DNA from: Victivallales bacterium
GTDB lineage: Bacteria > Verrucomicrobiota > Lentisphaeria > Oligosphaerales > Oligosphaeraceae
DNA length: 5,837 bases
Direction of reading: 5' to 3'
Assembly: GCA_017963875.1 (NCBI GenBank)
Contig: JAGCTA010000160.1
Span: 1 to 5,837, forward strand
Below the pieces are notes generated by a model. That model did not search any database and had not been told where the DNA came from. It saw nothing but the letters and a program-made list of their open reading frames with translations. Both the position numbers and the translations under genes were made by a program. Position 1 is the first letter of the stretch, and every line of letters begins with the position of its first letter. Of the stretch, positions 1 to 5,837 are shown piece after piece.

Positions 1-123
1 GACGGCCCAGAAAAAAATGATGGTGCCGACTGGAAAAATCGGGGGGGTATTATATTGTAAAAAGTGGCTGGGGCAACGGGTGTTGTCCTGCTTTAAGTCA
101 TGCCAGTGAGTGTATAGTCCCAC

Positions 124-318
124 TCATTTGGAAAGTTCTATTTGATAAAAAACATTTTTGCAAGTCGTTTGGAAGTCTTGATGGATCTTCATAACCTTTA
201 TTCTTCCCATGAGCCATGAGGGGAGGGAGATGAGGACTTTGCTCTGGAAGGCGGCGTTGAAAGAGTCCTTGGACACATCGGTTCCACCCCAGAACAGGAA
301 TCAGGCGTTCTCTTGCAT
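124..318 (-). pseudogene. Remnant of an IS110-family transposase (N-terminal fragment)
   Basis: Read on the minus strand from an ATG at 318-316, the frame stays open to a TGA at 126-124 except for one in-frame TGA at 303-301 (codon 6). The peptide after that stop begins FLFWGGTDVSKDSFNAAF. The DVSKD motif (Asp codon at 279-277) next to a short hydrophobic strand is the hallmark start of the DEDD catalytic domain of IS110/IS1111 transposases. A good ribosome-binding site (AAGGAG, 329-324) sits 6 nt before the ATG, so this was probably the true start. Only about 65 codons can be followed; a full IS110 transposase is typically 300-400 residues, and the later part of this fragment is only loosely family-like. 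I read it as a decayed insertion sequence broken by a nonsense mutation and loss of the downstream part. The motif is short, so confidence is moderate. Confidence 0.5.
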
Positions 319-437
319 GTCATTCTCCTTGCGCTAAATTAAAGAAGTTCTCCGTGCCCATGCTTGTAAAAAACAAGTTTTAGACTCATGGTAATGTTCG
401 CTCTTCTGGATGCACGGTAACGGGAGACGGCGCGCGA

Positions 438-483
438 ACTCATGTCATGCTTGTCTCGCGTCTTATGCCTCATGTCTCATGTC
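438..483. repeat. Degenerate 7-bp tandem repeat (consensus TCTCATG)
   Basis: Four consecutive heptamers, TCTCGCG, TCTTATG, CCTCATG and TCTCATG, occupy 454-481, followed by TC. A further related unit, ACTCATG, lies at 438-444. The array sits directly upstream of the glycosidase-like gene, between any promoter and its ribosome-binding site. Drifting heptamer arrays of this sort occur between genes in several bacterial genomes. No function can be read from the sequence. Confidence 0.5.
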
Positions 484-504
484 AAGTTCAAGGCAAGAAC
501 AACA

Positions 505-510
505 TTGGAG
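505..510 (+). promoter_or_regulatory. Ribosome-binding site deciding the start of the DUF6259-like gene
   Basis: TTGGAG is followed by 9 nt and then the ATG at 520. The frame is also open upstream to an ATG at 442, but that start has only a poorly spaced GGGAG. Starting there would also add 26 residues translated partly from the heptamer repeat. The 520 start is therefore preferred. Confidence 0.7.
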
Positions 511-519
511 TTAAAAGCA

Positions 520-2409
520 ATGCGATTGGAAAATGGATATCTTCGACTGGAAGTCTCAGAGCATGGTGTAATTGAACTGACGCGCCTTGCCGATGGCGTC
601 AAGTTTATCCAAGAGCCTTCTGGAATGACGCCAACGAAAATCGTCGCCGACGATGAGCGGATTCAACTGGAATATGCCATGTCTGGGTTGAACATCCGTA
701 TGGAACTGTGGCTGCCTTCCGACAATCCGCATTCAGTTGCCTTGCGTCTGGAAGGGGATGGGGCAATGCCTGAAGATTTGGAACTGCCGTTTCCATGGCG
801 TACCATGCCTGGAGACAAGGTTGTCCTTCCATACTATGAAGGCGTTGTCTTCCGTGCGGAAGACTCTGACGCCCTTGGCAAAATCATCTCTGATACGGCA
901 ATGTGCTCATGCTCAACGGCGCTGGGAGTCTTTGGTCTTGTTCGTCCTGCTGAAAAGGCATATCTTTTTACGGGCGTCAGAGATATGTACGACGCACGCC
1001 TTCGGACGTCGCTCAATGATTCGGGGCTTCTGCAGTCGCGGATTGCATGGGTTTCAGTCAAGGGACAGTTCGGCTATAATCGTGAAATCAGGTATTTTTT
1101 GACAGACTCCCTTGGGGAGTTCGCACGTGACTACCGCACATGGCGCGAGTGGCAGGGCTTTGTCCGCACATTGGCTGAAAAGGCACGGCATACACCTGCG
1201 GCGACACTTCTTGCTGGAGCGGCGGATGTCTGGCTTTGGGATGACAACAACATGAACCGTCTGTACGGCAGGACAGAAACGACTGAAATCACTCCAAGAG
1301 ACGCTCGTAGAGCCGCGACGGAGATGATTTCACGTGGAATGTCACGAGTTCTGTGGAACAGTTTCGAGGGGGAAACTCCCGAAGACTGCGCCTGGCTGAA
1401 GCAACAAGGCTATCTTGTCGGGAAATATGACATCTATCATGATGTGCTCCCTAAGCCTTTGGTGGAGTTGGCAATTCCTTATCGCAGAAAACGGTCGGTG
1501 AACACCAAATACTGGCCAGAGATTGTTCGGATGGAAGCAGATGGATCATTCTCGCGTGCATGGCAGATACATGGCCTTGACGGAAAAATGCACTGGCAGA
1601 ATGCAGTCTGCGAGATTCCAGCGTTGAAACTGACCATGGAGAACGTTCCACCTGACGTGGAGCGAGTGGGCTATAATTCACGTTTCATTGATGTGCAGGC
1701 ATCCGCCGAACTAAAGGAATGCTATCATCCAATGCATCCGACGGATCGGCGTGATTCGGCACGGTACATTAGGACGCAGATGGAATATCTTGGAGACATC
1801 GGGCTGGTTGGCGGCGTTGAAAACGGCCAGGAGTGCCTTGTCGGAAGTTATCATTTTGCCGAGGGGCTGATGAGTCCAGGAGGATTTCGAGCATACGACT
1901 CAGGACGGCGTATGACGACCATCTACAAAGGCGAGGAAGTACCAGAAGAATTCACTGAATACATGCTGAATCCCGTTTGCCGTCTGCCATTGTGGGAACT
2001 GATCTACCATGATTGCGTCGTGAATTACTGGTATTGGGGAGACAGTTCCAATTGCTGTCCTGAACTGATGCCGCGCCGTGATCTGTTCAATGCATTGTAT
2101 GGCACCCCGCCGCTCTACAGCCTGACCATGTCGCAATGGGATGAAATGAAGGACGCAGTAGCAGAATCGTATCATCGCGCGACGTATGTTGCTGCACGGA
2201 CAGCATTTTCGCGCATGGTGGACTTTCAATGGCTAAGTTCGGACGGCCTTGTGCAAATGACCGTGTTCGACAATGGCGTGGAGGTCACTGCGAACTTTGC
2301 CAAAGAAACAAGAGAGGCTGGTGCCGTGCTGTTACCGCCCGAATCGGCACTGGTCATCGATTCAAAAGGAGAGAGAAAACTGATAGGAGCAGTGCATCAT
2401 GGAATTTAG
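520..2409 (+). CDS. Putative glycoside-hydrolase-like protein, DUF6259-type
   Basis: A 629-residue protein from the preferred ATG at 520; no signal peptide is apparent, so it is probably cytoplasmic. Residues 1 to about 225 look like an N-terminal beta-rich domain with strand pairs, as in the beta-sandwich of large glycosidases. From about residue 230 the pattern is that of a TIM-barrel hydrolase: VWLWDDNN (near 238-245), GKYDIYHD (near 302-309), RFIDVQA around Asp391, YHPMHPTDR (near 402-410), GLVGGVENG with Glu434, and NYWYWGDSSN (near 503-512). Asp391 and Glu434 lie at ends of predicted barrel strands and are candidate catalytic acids; that role is inferred. A short beta-rich C-terminus (about 575-629) follows. 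The combination matches my memory of the DUF6259 family, which is common in Lentisphaerae and lacks a well-established substrate. The gene overlaps the following acetyltransferase gene by 11 bp. The family call is fairly secure; the activity is not. Confidence 0.7.
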   Translation: MRLENGYLRLEVSEHGVIELTRLADGVKFIQEPSGMTPTKIVADDERIQLEYAMSGLNIRMELWLPSDNPHSVALRLEGDGAMPEDLELPFPWRTMPGDKVVLPYYEGVVFRAEDSDALGKIISDTAMCSCSTALGVFGLVRPAEKAYLFTGVRDMYDARLRTSLNDSGLLQSRIAWVSVKGQFGYNREIRYFLTDSLGEFARDYRTWREWQGFVRTLAEKARHTPAATLLAGAADVWLWDDNNMNRLYGRTETTEITPRDARRAATEMISRGMSRVLWNSFEGETPEDCAWLKQQGYLVGKYDIYHDVLPKPLVELAIPYRRKRSVNTKYWPEIVRMEADGSFSRAWQIHGLDGKMHWQNAVCEIPALKLTMENVPPDVERVGYNSRFIDVQASAELKECYHPMHPTDRRDSARYIRTQMEYLGDIGLVGGVENGQECLVGSYHFAEGLMSPGGFRAYDSGRRMTTIYKGEEVPEEFTEYMLNPVCRLPLWELIYHDCVVNYWYWGDSSNCCPELMPRRDLFNALYGTPPLYSLTMSQWDEMKDAVAESYHRATYVAARTAFSRMVDFQWLSSDGLVQMTVFDNGVEVTANFAKETREAGAVLLPPESALVIDSKGERKLIGAVHHGI

Positions 2410-2866
2410 ACTCAAGTTGGCGGATGTTTCAGATGTGGAATTGCTGACGGAAATGCGTCTTGAAATGCGCAGAGAGCGTGAGACCGTGCCATTGACGATT
2501 CCGTCGGAGGATTTCCGAAAGGCAACGGAAGATTTTTTCCGTGAGACACTGGCTGATGGCAGTTTCATATCCGTTCTGGCGATGGACGGAAAGAATGCGG
2601 CGGCGTGTTCGGGGATGTCATTGCAGCGTGTGCCACCGTCGTATGGCAATCCAAGCGGTCTTCGCGGATATATCACGAATATGTACACACGCCCCGCATG
2701 GAGACGTCAGGGGCTTGCGACAAAACTATTGGACGCACTCGTCGCCGAAGCGAAACGGCATGGCTGCGCATGTCTATATCTCAATGCCTCTGCCGCAGGA
2801 CGACCCGTCTATGAGCGGTATGGCTTTGTGACGGATGACGGCGAAATGAAGTTGGAACTTACCTAA
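2399..2866 (+). CDS. GNAT-family N-acetyltransferase
   Basis: A 155-residue single-domain GNAT protein, the usual length for the family. It should transfer an acetyl group from acetyl-CoA to an amine in the cytoplasm; the acceptor cannot be told from sequence. The N-terminus FRLKLADVSDVELLTEMR is a standard beta1-alpha1 of the fold. Motif A is clear at residues 94-111: NMYTRPAWRRQGLATKLL, with the acetyl-CoA pyrophosphate-binding RRQGLA at 102-107. Motif B follows with NASAAGRPVYERYGF (129-143), whose Tyr138/Tyr141 region usually supplies the general acid. The ATG lies inside the end of the preceding gene (11-bp overlap) with AGGAG at 2385-2389, 9 nt before it. It is therefore probably translated with the glycosidase-like gene. 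It ends with tandem in-frame stops (TAATAA), just before the structured intergenic element. Family confidence is high; a role in modifying an amino sugar would be speculation. Confidence 0.9.
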   Translation: MEFRLKLADVSDVELLTEMRLEMRRERETVPLTIPSEDFRKATEDFFRETLADGSFISVLAMDGKNAAACSGMSLQRVPPSYGNPSGLRGYITNMYTRPAWRRQGLATKLLDALVAEAKRHGCACLYLNASAAGRPVYERYGFVTDDGEMKLELT

Positions 2867-2876
2867 TAACATAAAG

Positions 2877-3085
2877 CAGCATTTCCTTCAATGCTCTATT
2901 CCCAAAGAGGGTAGGTTCGACCTCTCCGAGGTCGTTATCCTATAGAGGATTGCGTCCCCCAGGTTTCGCTTCGCTCAACCTGGGGTTACTGATATTTGAC
3001 CCCTTCGGGGTCTTAGCAGAGCCGCCTTGACTCATATTACCGCCCCTCTTGGGGAATAGAGCCTTATTTAAAGTGAAACATGCTG
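2877..3085. repeat. Cloverleaf-like multi-hairpin intergenic element
   Basis: Long arms 2893-2911 and 3044-3062 are complementary at 18 of 19 positions (one A/G mismatch at 2904/3051). Outside them, CAGCAT (2877-2882) pairs with ATGCTG (3080-3085). Enclosed are four perfect hairpins in a row: CGACCTC/GAGGTCG (2918-2934, 3-nt loop), ATCCT/AGGAT (2937-2950), CCCCAGGTT/AACCTGGGG (2957-2985, 11-nt loop) and GACCCC/GGGGTC (2998-3012, TTC loop). About 30 nt (3013-3043) stay unpaired. Because every arm is self-complementary, the structure can form from either strand. It lies between two convergent genes and could stop or stabilise both transcripts, but no hairpin has a U-tract, so it is not a classical intrinsic terminator. 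REP-like or MITE-like mobile repeat is the most likely class; a structured RNA is the alternative. Confidence 0.75.
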
Positions 3086-3103
3086 TATTTCAATGCGTTA
3101 GAT

Positions 3104-4210
3104 TCAATTTTCTATGGTCGTTGAGGAAGCATGCTTACGCTTGTATGCATAATAGAACAAAACGAGAAGGGCGGCAGCCAAGGCTCCAGACAGTTTTGTG
3201 ACCAGCATCGGCAGCAGAAGACGTGGTGCGACGCCGACACAGAATGCCAATTGGTCCGCAAATGCGAAAGAAGATGATGTTGCGATGGCAAAATTGATGA
3301 CTTTGCCCTTGCGATCCATGTCTTTCACAAGCGCGAACGTCGGAATGGTGTTTGCAAAAGAGGAAATAATACCCAGCACGGCTGATTCGTTGATTCCCAG
3401 GCAGTTTCCAATGCCAGCAAGCAGTTTCCTCAGCGAGCGAGAGAGAATTGCGACGAGAACGTATGCGCCTGGCAGGACGATGACGACGGAACCGACGATG
3501 GCGATGCAGTTGTCAACTTTGTCCAACTGCAATTTGTGGTCGAAACCAGACAGTTTCGCGACAACAGCCAGAACGATTCCTCCAAGCGCCAATATCGTGA
3601 CGATTTTCCCCAGCCAGACGAAAATCTTTATAAGTTGTTTTGGAATAAGTATCAGCAAGACTCCAATCAGCACAGAGATGATGATGACTGGAATCATCTG
3701 GCGCATCAGAAAGCCAAAGGGAAGACGTGCGGCCAGTGCCCCAAGGAAGCAGCCGACGGGCAGGGCAATAAAGCCGAAAAGGAATCCCAAAGCCATGTCT
3801 CCTCGGTCCTGTTCAGGTATCATGCCTAGTGCAACAGGGATATTGAATATGAGGTTGACGCCCATGACCGAACCAAGAAGCATTCCTCCGAAATCCGCCG
3901 CCAGCGGATTTTCCGCCATCGCCTGTGCAAGAAAATACGCACCAGAATCATTCGCCAGCACCATGCCAGGGAAAACGCCTGGATCAATGCCAACGACCTT
4001 GAATACTGGAGTGACAATGGGGGCCAGAAACACCTGAACCAATGGGGCGATTGCGAGAACGCCGCCCATCATGATAAAAAGGGCGCCAAAGGAATTCAGA
4101 CCATCCTCAAATGGCTTGCCCAGCCCCCATTTGTTTCCACGAGAATAGTCAAATGCACCCAATATGATGCAGACTGACATGACATATAGGATAATCTGAT
4201 TAAAAATCAT
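3104..4210 (-). CDS. eutH: EutH-family membrane transporter (ethanolamine permease-like)
   Basis: A 368-residue, strongly hydrophobic inner-membrane protein with roughly ten membrane segments. In known Eut systems, EutH aids entry of ethanolamine. The sequence follows the Escherichia coli EutH protein as I recall it along its length. The segments are GKPFEDGLNSFGALFIMMGG (31-50), FPGMVLANDSGAYFLA (80-95), GSVMGVNLIFNIPVALGMI (113-131), SFANTIPTFALVKDMDRKGK (284-303) and FADQLAFCVG (317-326). It is about 40 residues shorter than the E. coli protein, mainly in loops and at the C-terminus. The ATG at 4210 is preceded by AAGG 8 nt upstream. It lies 24 bp behind the stop of a glycosidase-like gene on the same strand, so they are probably one operon. 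No other eut or microcompartment gene is visible, so the substrate may be ethanolamine or a related small amine. The family is confident; the exact substrate is inferred. Confidence 0.88.
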   Translation of the reverse strand: MIFNQIILYVMSVCIILGAFDYSRGNKWGLGKPFEDGLNSFGALFIMMGGVLAIAPLVQVFLAPIVTPVFKVVGIDPGVFPGMVLANDSGAYFLAQAMAENPLAADFGGMLLGSVMGVNLIFNIPVALGMIPEQDRGDMALGFLFGFIALPVGCFLGALAARLPFGFLMRQMIPVIIISVLIGVLLILIPKQLIKIFVWLGKIVTILALGGIVLAVVAKLSGFDHKLQLDKVDNCIAIVGSVVIVLPGAYVLVAILSRSLRKLLAGIGNCLGINESAVLGIISSFANTIPTFALVKDMDRKGKVINFAIATSSSFAFADQLAFCVGVAPRLLLPMLVTKLSGALAAALLVLFYYAYKRKHASSTTIEN

Positions 4211-4218
4211 AATAAGAA

Positions 4219-4222
4219 CCTT
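4219..4222 (-). promoter_or_regulatory. Ribosome-binding site of the EutH-like gene
   Basis: AAGG (minus strand) lies 8 nt before the ATG at 4210, inside the 24-bp gap after the upstream stop. The gap is too short for a separate promoter plus leader, which supports co-transcription with the glycosidase-like gene. Confidence 0.55.
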
Positions 4223-4234
4223 AATGACAACTTG

Positions 4235-5836
4235 TTATCTGATTTCATACACATGAACCGCGTAGGGCGCGAATGTATCGTTGAAGGAATTCTTCGATAC
4301 ATTCAGCGTCCGTTCCTCGAAAAGGACATCGCAACGATGCGCGTGTGGCAGAACAAAGTTGACAGTGACATCCTTGAACGCGGAATTGGCGCATATAAGA
4401 TATTGCTTCTGGTCTATCACCTTGTAAAGCGTGCTAATGGAATCATGCCCCTGCGCGTCCTGCTGTGGACCAGACAAAATATTGACAATCTGCGGCTGTT
4501 TGGGCGTTTCCGCAAGGAAAACGGGGCTGAGATGGTTCAGTTCGCCTGCGACTTTCTTCATGTTCTGCCAGGTTTCTGGCGTAGCAAGCACGCCGAAATT
4601 GTCAGCACGGCGGCGGATATACGTGTAGAATGTTATGCCATTGCCGCCATGGATGATTGATTCGTATGACATTGCGCGGAGTTCCTCGAACGTTGGGAAG
4701 CGAGTCCAACCTCCCCATCCCTTGAAATACTGAATGATAGGCCAGATGGTTTTGGCGGGAGAACCCTTGGAGGCCAGATCCGCCTGAATCATCTTCATGT
4801 CAGTGATGATTTTCGGAACAGTCATGTCGGGTGGAGTACCTGTGGAGACAGGATACAGTTCGGGGAGGAAACCATCGGTCGCATTCACGTATGGGCGATA
4901 GCGTGATATCTTGATGCCGCCGGGATCTGCCTGGACTGTGGGGCGCGTCGGGTCGATGTCATGGACCGCCTCGTTGATTTCAGACAATTTTTCGGGACTG
5001 ATATATGCGGCTGTATCATCGGAAAGGTACCATGCGAGGACAGCGGGATGGTTGCGTTCGTTGGCGATGTCGGAGATGATTTCGTCAATGTCGGTCGAAT
5101 TGACTCCCTTGCCGCCAGGTATGAACAGTTTGACATCGTGGCGCAGTGCGGCGTCCATGAATTCCTTGTATTCGTCATCTCGTGTCGCATTGTAGGAATG
5201 CGCGAGATTGAAACCTGCTTCATGGAGTTCTTTGAACGCCTTGTCCAGGTCGAAGTCATTGTGCTCGCGCTTCCAGACGGCATACATGCCAATGGGGAAG
5301 AATGGTTTGCCGTCAACAAGCACGGCACCGTCATGTCTTAGCGTGACGACGTTTTTTGTTCTTGGTTCTGGGGCGACTAGGATATGGAAGTCCTTGATTG
5401 CCTTGTGTCCGAGGAAATCCTCTGCGGCGACGGTAAACTTATGGAGATTCCTTGGAGTGAAAGCCTGTGGTTTGCATCCATTGCCTTCGATTTTCGGATT
5501 TGAGAATTCAATAAAAGTTCCTTTGGGCAAGTTGCTCTGATTTAATGTGATAAGAATGTATCCCTTATGTGCGCCATTAGGAACGATGAAGGAATGGGAG
5601 TAGGTTTTCCAGTCGGTGGATTTTTCAATGCTTTTAAGCAGAATTGGACTGCCAAGTTGCGCGCCACGTTCGCCGCACCAGTAGAGATGGATTGGGAGAG
5701 AAGAGTCTGTTCCGTCATTGCTTGCTGTGCCTCGTGCATTGATGCTGAAGGAAAACTCCTGTCCAGGCGTGACGACTATCTCAGGCGATTTCAGCCGTGC
5801 GTAGATTTCCGTCTCGGTTCCCTGCCGTGCAAATCG
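4235..5836 (-). CDS. Multidomain glycoside-hydrolase-like protein, 5' end outside window
   Basis: The frame stays open from the stop TAA at 4237-4235 to the window edge, giving 533 visible residues without a start. A TTG at 5530 is merely internal (visible residue 103). Residues 1 to about 145 form a beta-sandwich like a carbohydrate-binding module: PGQEFSFSINARG, TDWKTYSHSFIVP, GTFIEFSNPKIEG. After a linker, a TIM barrel begins at VLVDGKPFFPIGMYAVWK (about 172-189). It continues with HPAVLAWYLSDDT (about 263-275), then TRFPTFEELRAMSYESIIHG (about 378-397), a signature of GH-A-like proteins related to GH2/GH42. A small beta domain ends in FAPYAVHVYEIR, as usual for the family. The position normally holding Asp-Glu after WYL reads Asp273-Asp274, so the acid/base Glu appears replaced by Asp. 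The protein is probably exported, but its N-terminus is not seen. It precedes the EutH-like gene by 24 bp. The substrate is unknown. Confidence 0.8.
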   Translation of the reverse strand, partial: RFARQGTETEIYARLKSPEIVVTPGQEFSFSINARGTASNDGTDSSLPIHLYWCGERGAQLGSPILLKSIEKSTDWKTYSHSFIVPNGAHKGYILITLNQSNLPKGTFIEFSNPKIEGNGCKPQAFTPRNLHKFTVAAEDFLGHKAIKDFHILVAPEPRTKNVVTLRHDGAVLVDGKPFFPIGMYAVWKREHNDFDLDKAFKELHEAGFNLAHSYNATRDDEYKEFMDAALRHDVKLFIPGGKGVNSTDIDEIISDIANERNHPAVLAWYLSDDTAAYISPEKLSEINEAVHDIDPTRPTVQADPGGIKISRYRPYVNATDGFLPELYPVSTGTPPDMTVPKIITDMKMIQADLASKGSPAKTIWPIIQYFKGWGGWTRFPTFEELRAMSYESIIHGGNGITFYTYIRRRADNFGVLATPETWQNMKKVAGELNHLSPVFLAETPKQPQIVNILSGPQQDAQGHDSISTLYKVIDQKQYLICANSAFKDVTVNFVLPHAHRCDVLFEERTLNVSKNSFNDTFAPYAVHVYEIR

Positions 5837-5837
5837 A

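Larger units (their letters stand above)
319..519. other. Intergenic leader between transposase remnant and first gene
   Basis: No coding sequence is supported here. If the neighbouring remnant is IS110-type, this stretch covers its upstream non-coding end; in some IS110 elements that end encodes a guide (bridge) RNA, but I see no convincing RNA fold. A small inverted repeat (CTTGT at 363-367 with ACAAG at 373-377, A5 loop, followed by TTTT) could be a weak terminator or chance. An extended -10-like TGGTAATGT (389-397) might belong to a promoter for the plus-strand pair, but no -35 box at proper spacing accompanies it. Positions 1-123, on the far side of the remnant, show nothing recognisable. 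Confidence 0.4.

Noticed and set aside
301..303. TGA read as tryptophan or otherwise recoded in the transposase remnant
   Set aside because: TGA is used as the normal stop of the EutH-like gene, and TGG is used freely for Trp in all genes here. Simple pseudogene decay explains it better.
442..519. Upstream in-frame ATG extending the DUF6259-like protein by 26 residues
   Set aside because: The extension is translated from the heptamer repeat and has no well-spaced ribosome-binding site, while the ATG at 520 has one.
2914..2934. GGTTCGACC resembling a tRNA T-arm
   Set aside because: Its flanks do not pair as a T-stem, and there is no acceptor, anticodon or D-arm. It belongs to the first hairpin of the cloverleaf element.
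2877..3085. Integron attC site
   Set aside because: No GTTRRRY/RYYYAAC core pair bounds the element, and four perfect internal hairpins are not attC architecture.
3198..4037. 279-codon open frame on the plus strand
   Set aside because: It lies entirely antisense to the EutH-like gene, and its translation is low in complexity and matches no family I know. It is a shadow of the membrane-protein codon pattern.
4961..5341. 126-codon plus-strand open frame
   Set aside because: It is antisense to the barrel of the glycosidase-like gene, has no ribosome-binding site and shows no recognisable family.
5528..5530. TTG as the start of the right-hand glycosidase-like gene
   Set aside because: The frame is open through a plausible carbohydrate-binding-like domain up to the window edge, and TTG falls inside that domain.

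Overview
The window is about 50% GC and carries four protein-coding genes, a decayed transposase fragment and a strongly structured intergenic element. The two large enzyme genes resemble glycoside-hydrolase-like families that are greatly expanded in Lentisphaerae/Victivallales and other PVC-group or gut polysaccharide-degrading bacteria. That, plus the multi-hairpin repeat, suggests a Lentisphaerae-like organism. This assignment is inferred from family recognition only; no rRNA or marker gene is present.

Layout. Positions 1-519 hold no intact gene. On the minus strand at 318-124 is the broken start of an IS110-type transposase (DVSKD motif, one in-frame stop). It is followed by a short leader containing a degenerate 7-bp tandem repeat (about 438-483). 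A plus-strand pair follows: a putative glycoside-hydrolase-like protein of the DUF6259 type (520-2409) and a GNAT acetyltransferase (2399-2866). They overlap by 11 bp and so are probably co-translated. Between this pair and the next genes lies an element of about 210 bp (2877-3085). A near-perfect 19-bp long-range stem encloses four perfect local hairpins, like a cloverleaf. On the minus strand, reading in from the right edge, are a 5'-truncated multidomain glycosidase-like gene (window edge to 4235) and, 24 bp downstream, a EutH-type membrane transporter (4210-3104). The two transcription units converge on the structured element.

How the genes may work together. The right-hand operon looks like a 'hydrolyse and import' pair: a beta-sandwich plus TIM-barrel glycosidase-like protein with a membrane transporter. 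The transporter belongs to the ethanolamine-uptake family, but no other eut gene is visible. The left-hand pair couples a glycosidase-like protein with a small acetyltransferase of unknown substrate. No phage, CRISPR, tRNA or rRNA feature was found. The strongest unexplained signal is the cloverleaf element at 2877-3085; the most unusual gene context is the EutH homologue paired with a glycosidase.
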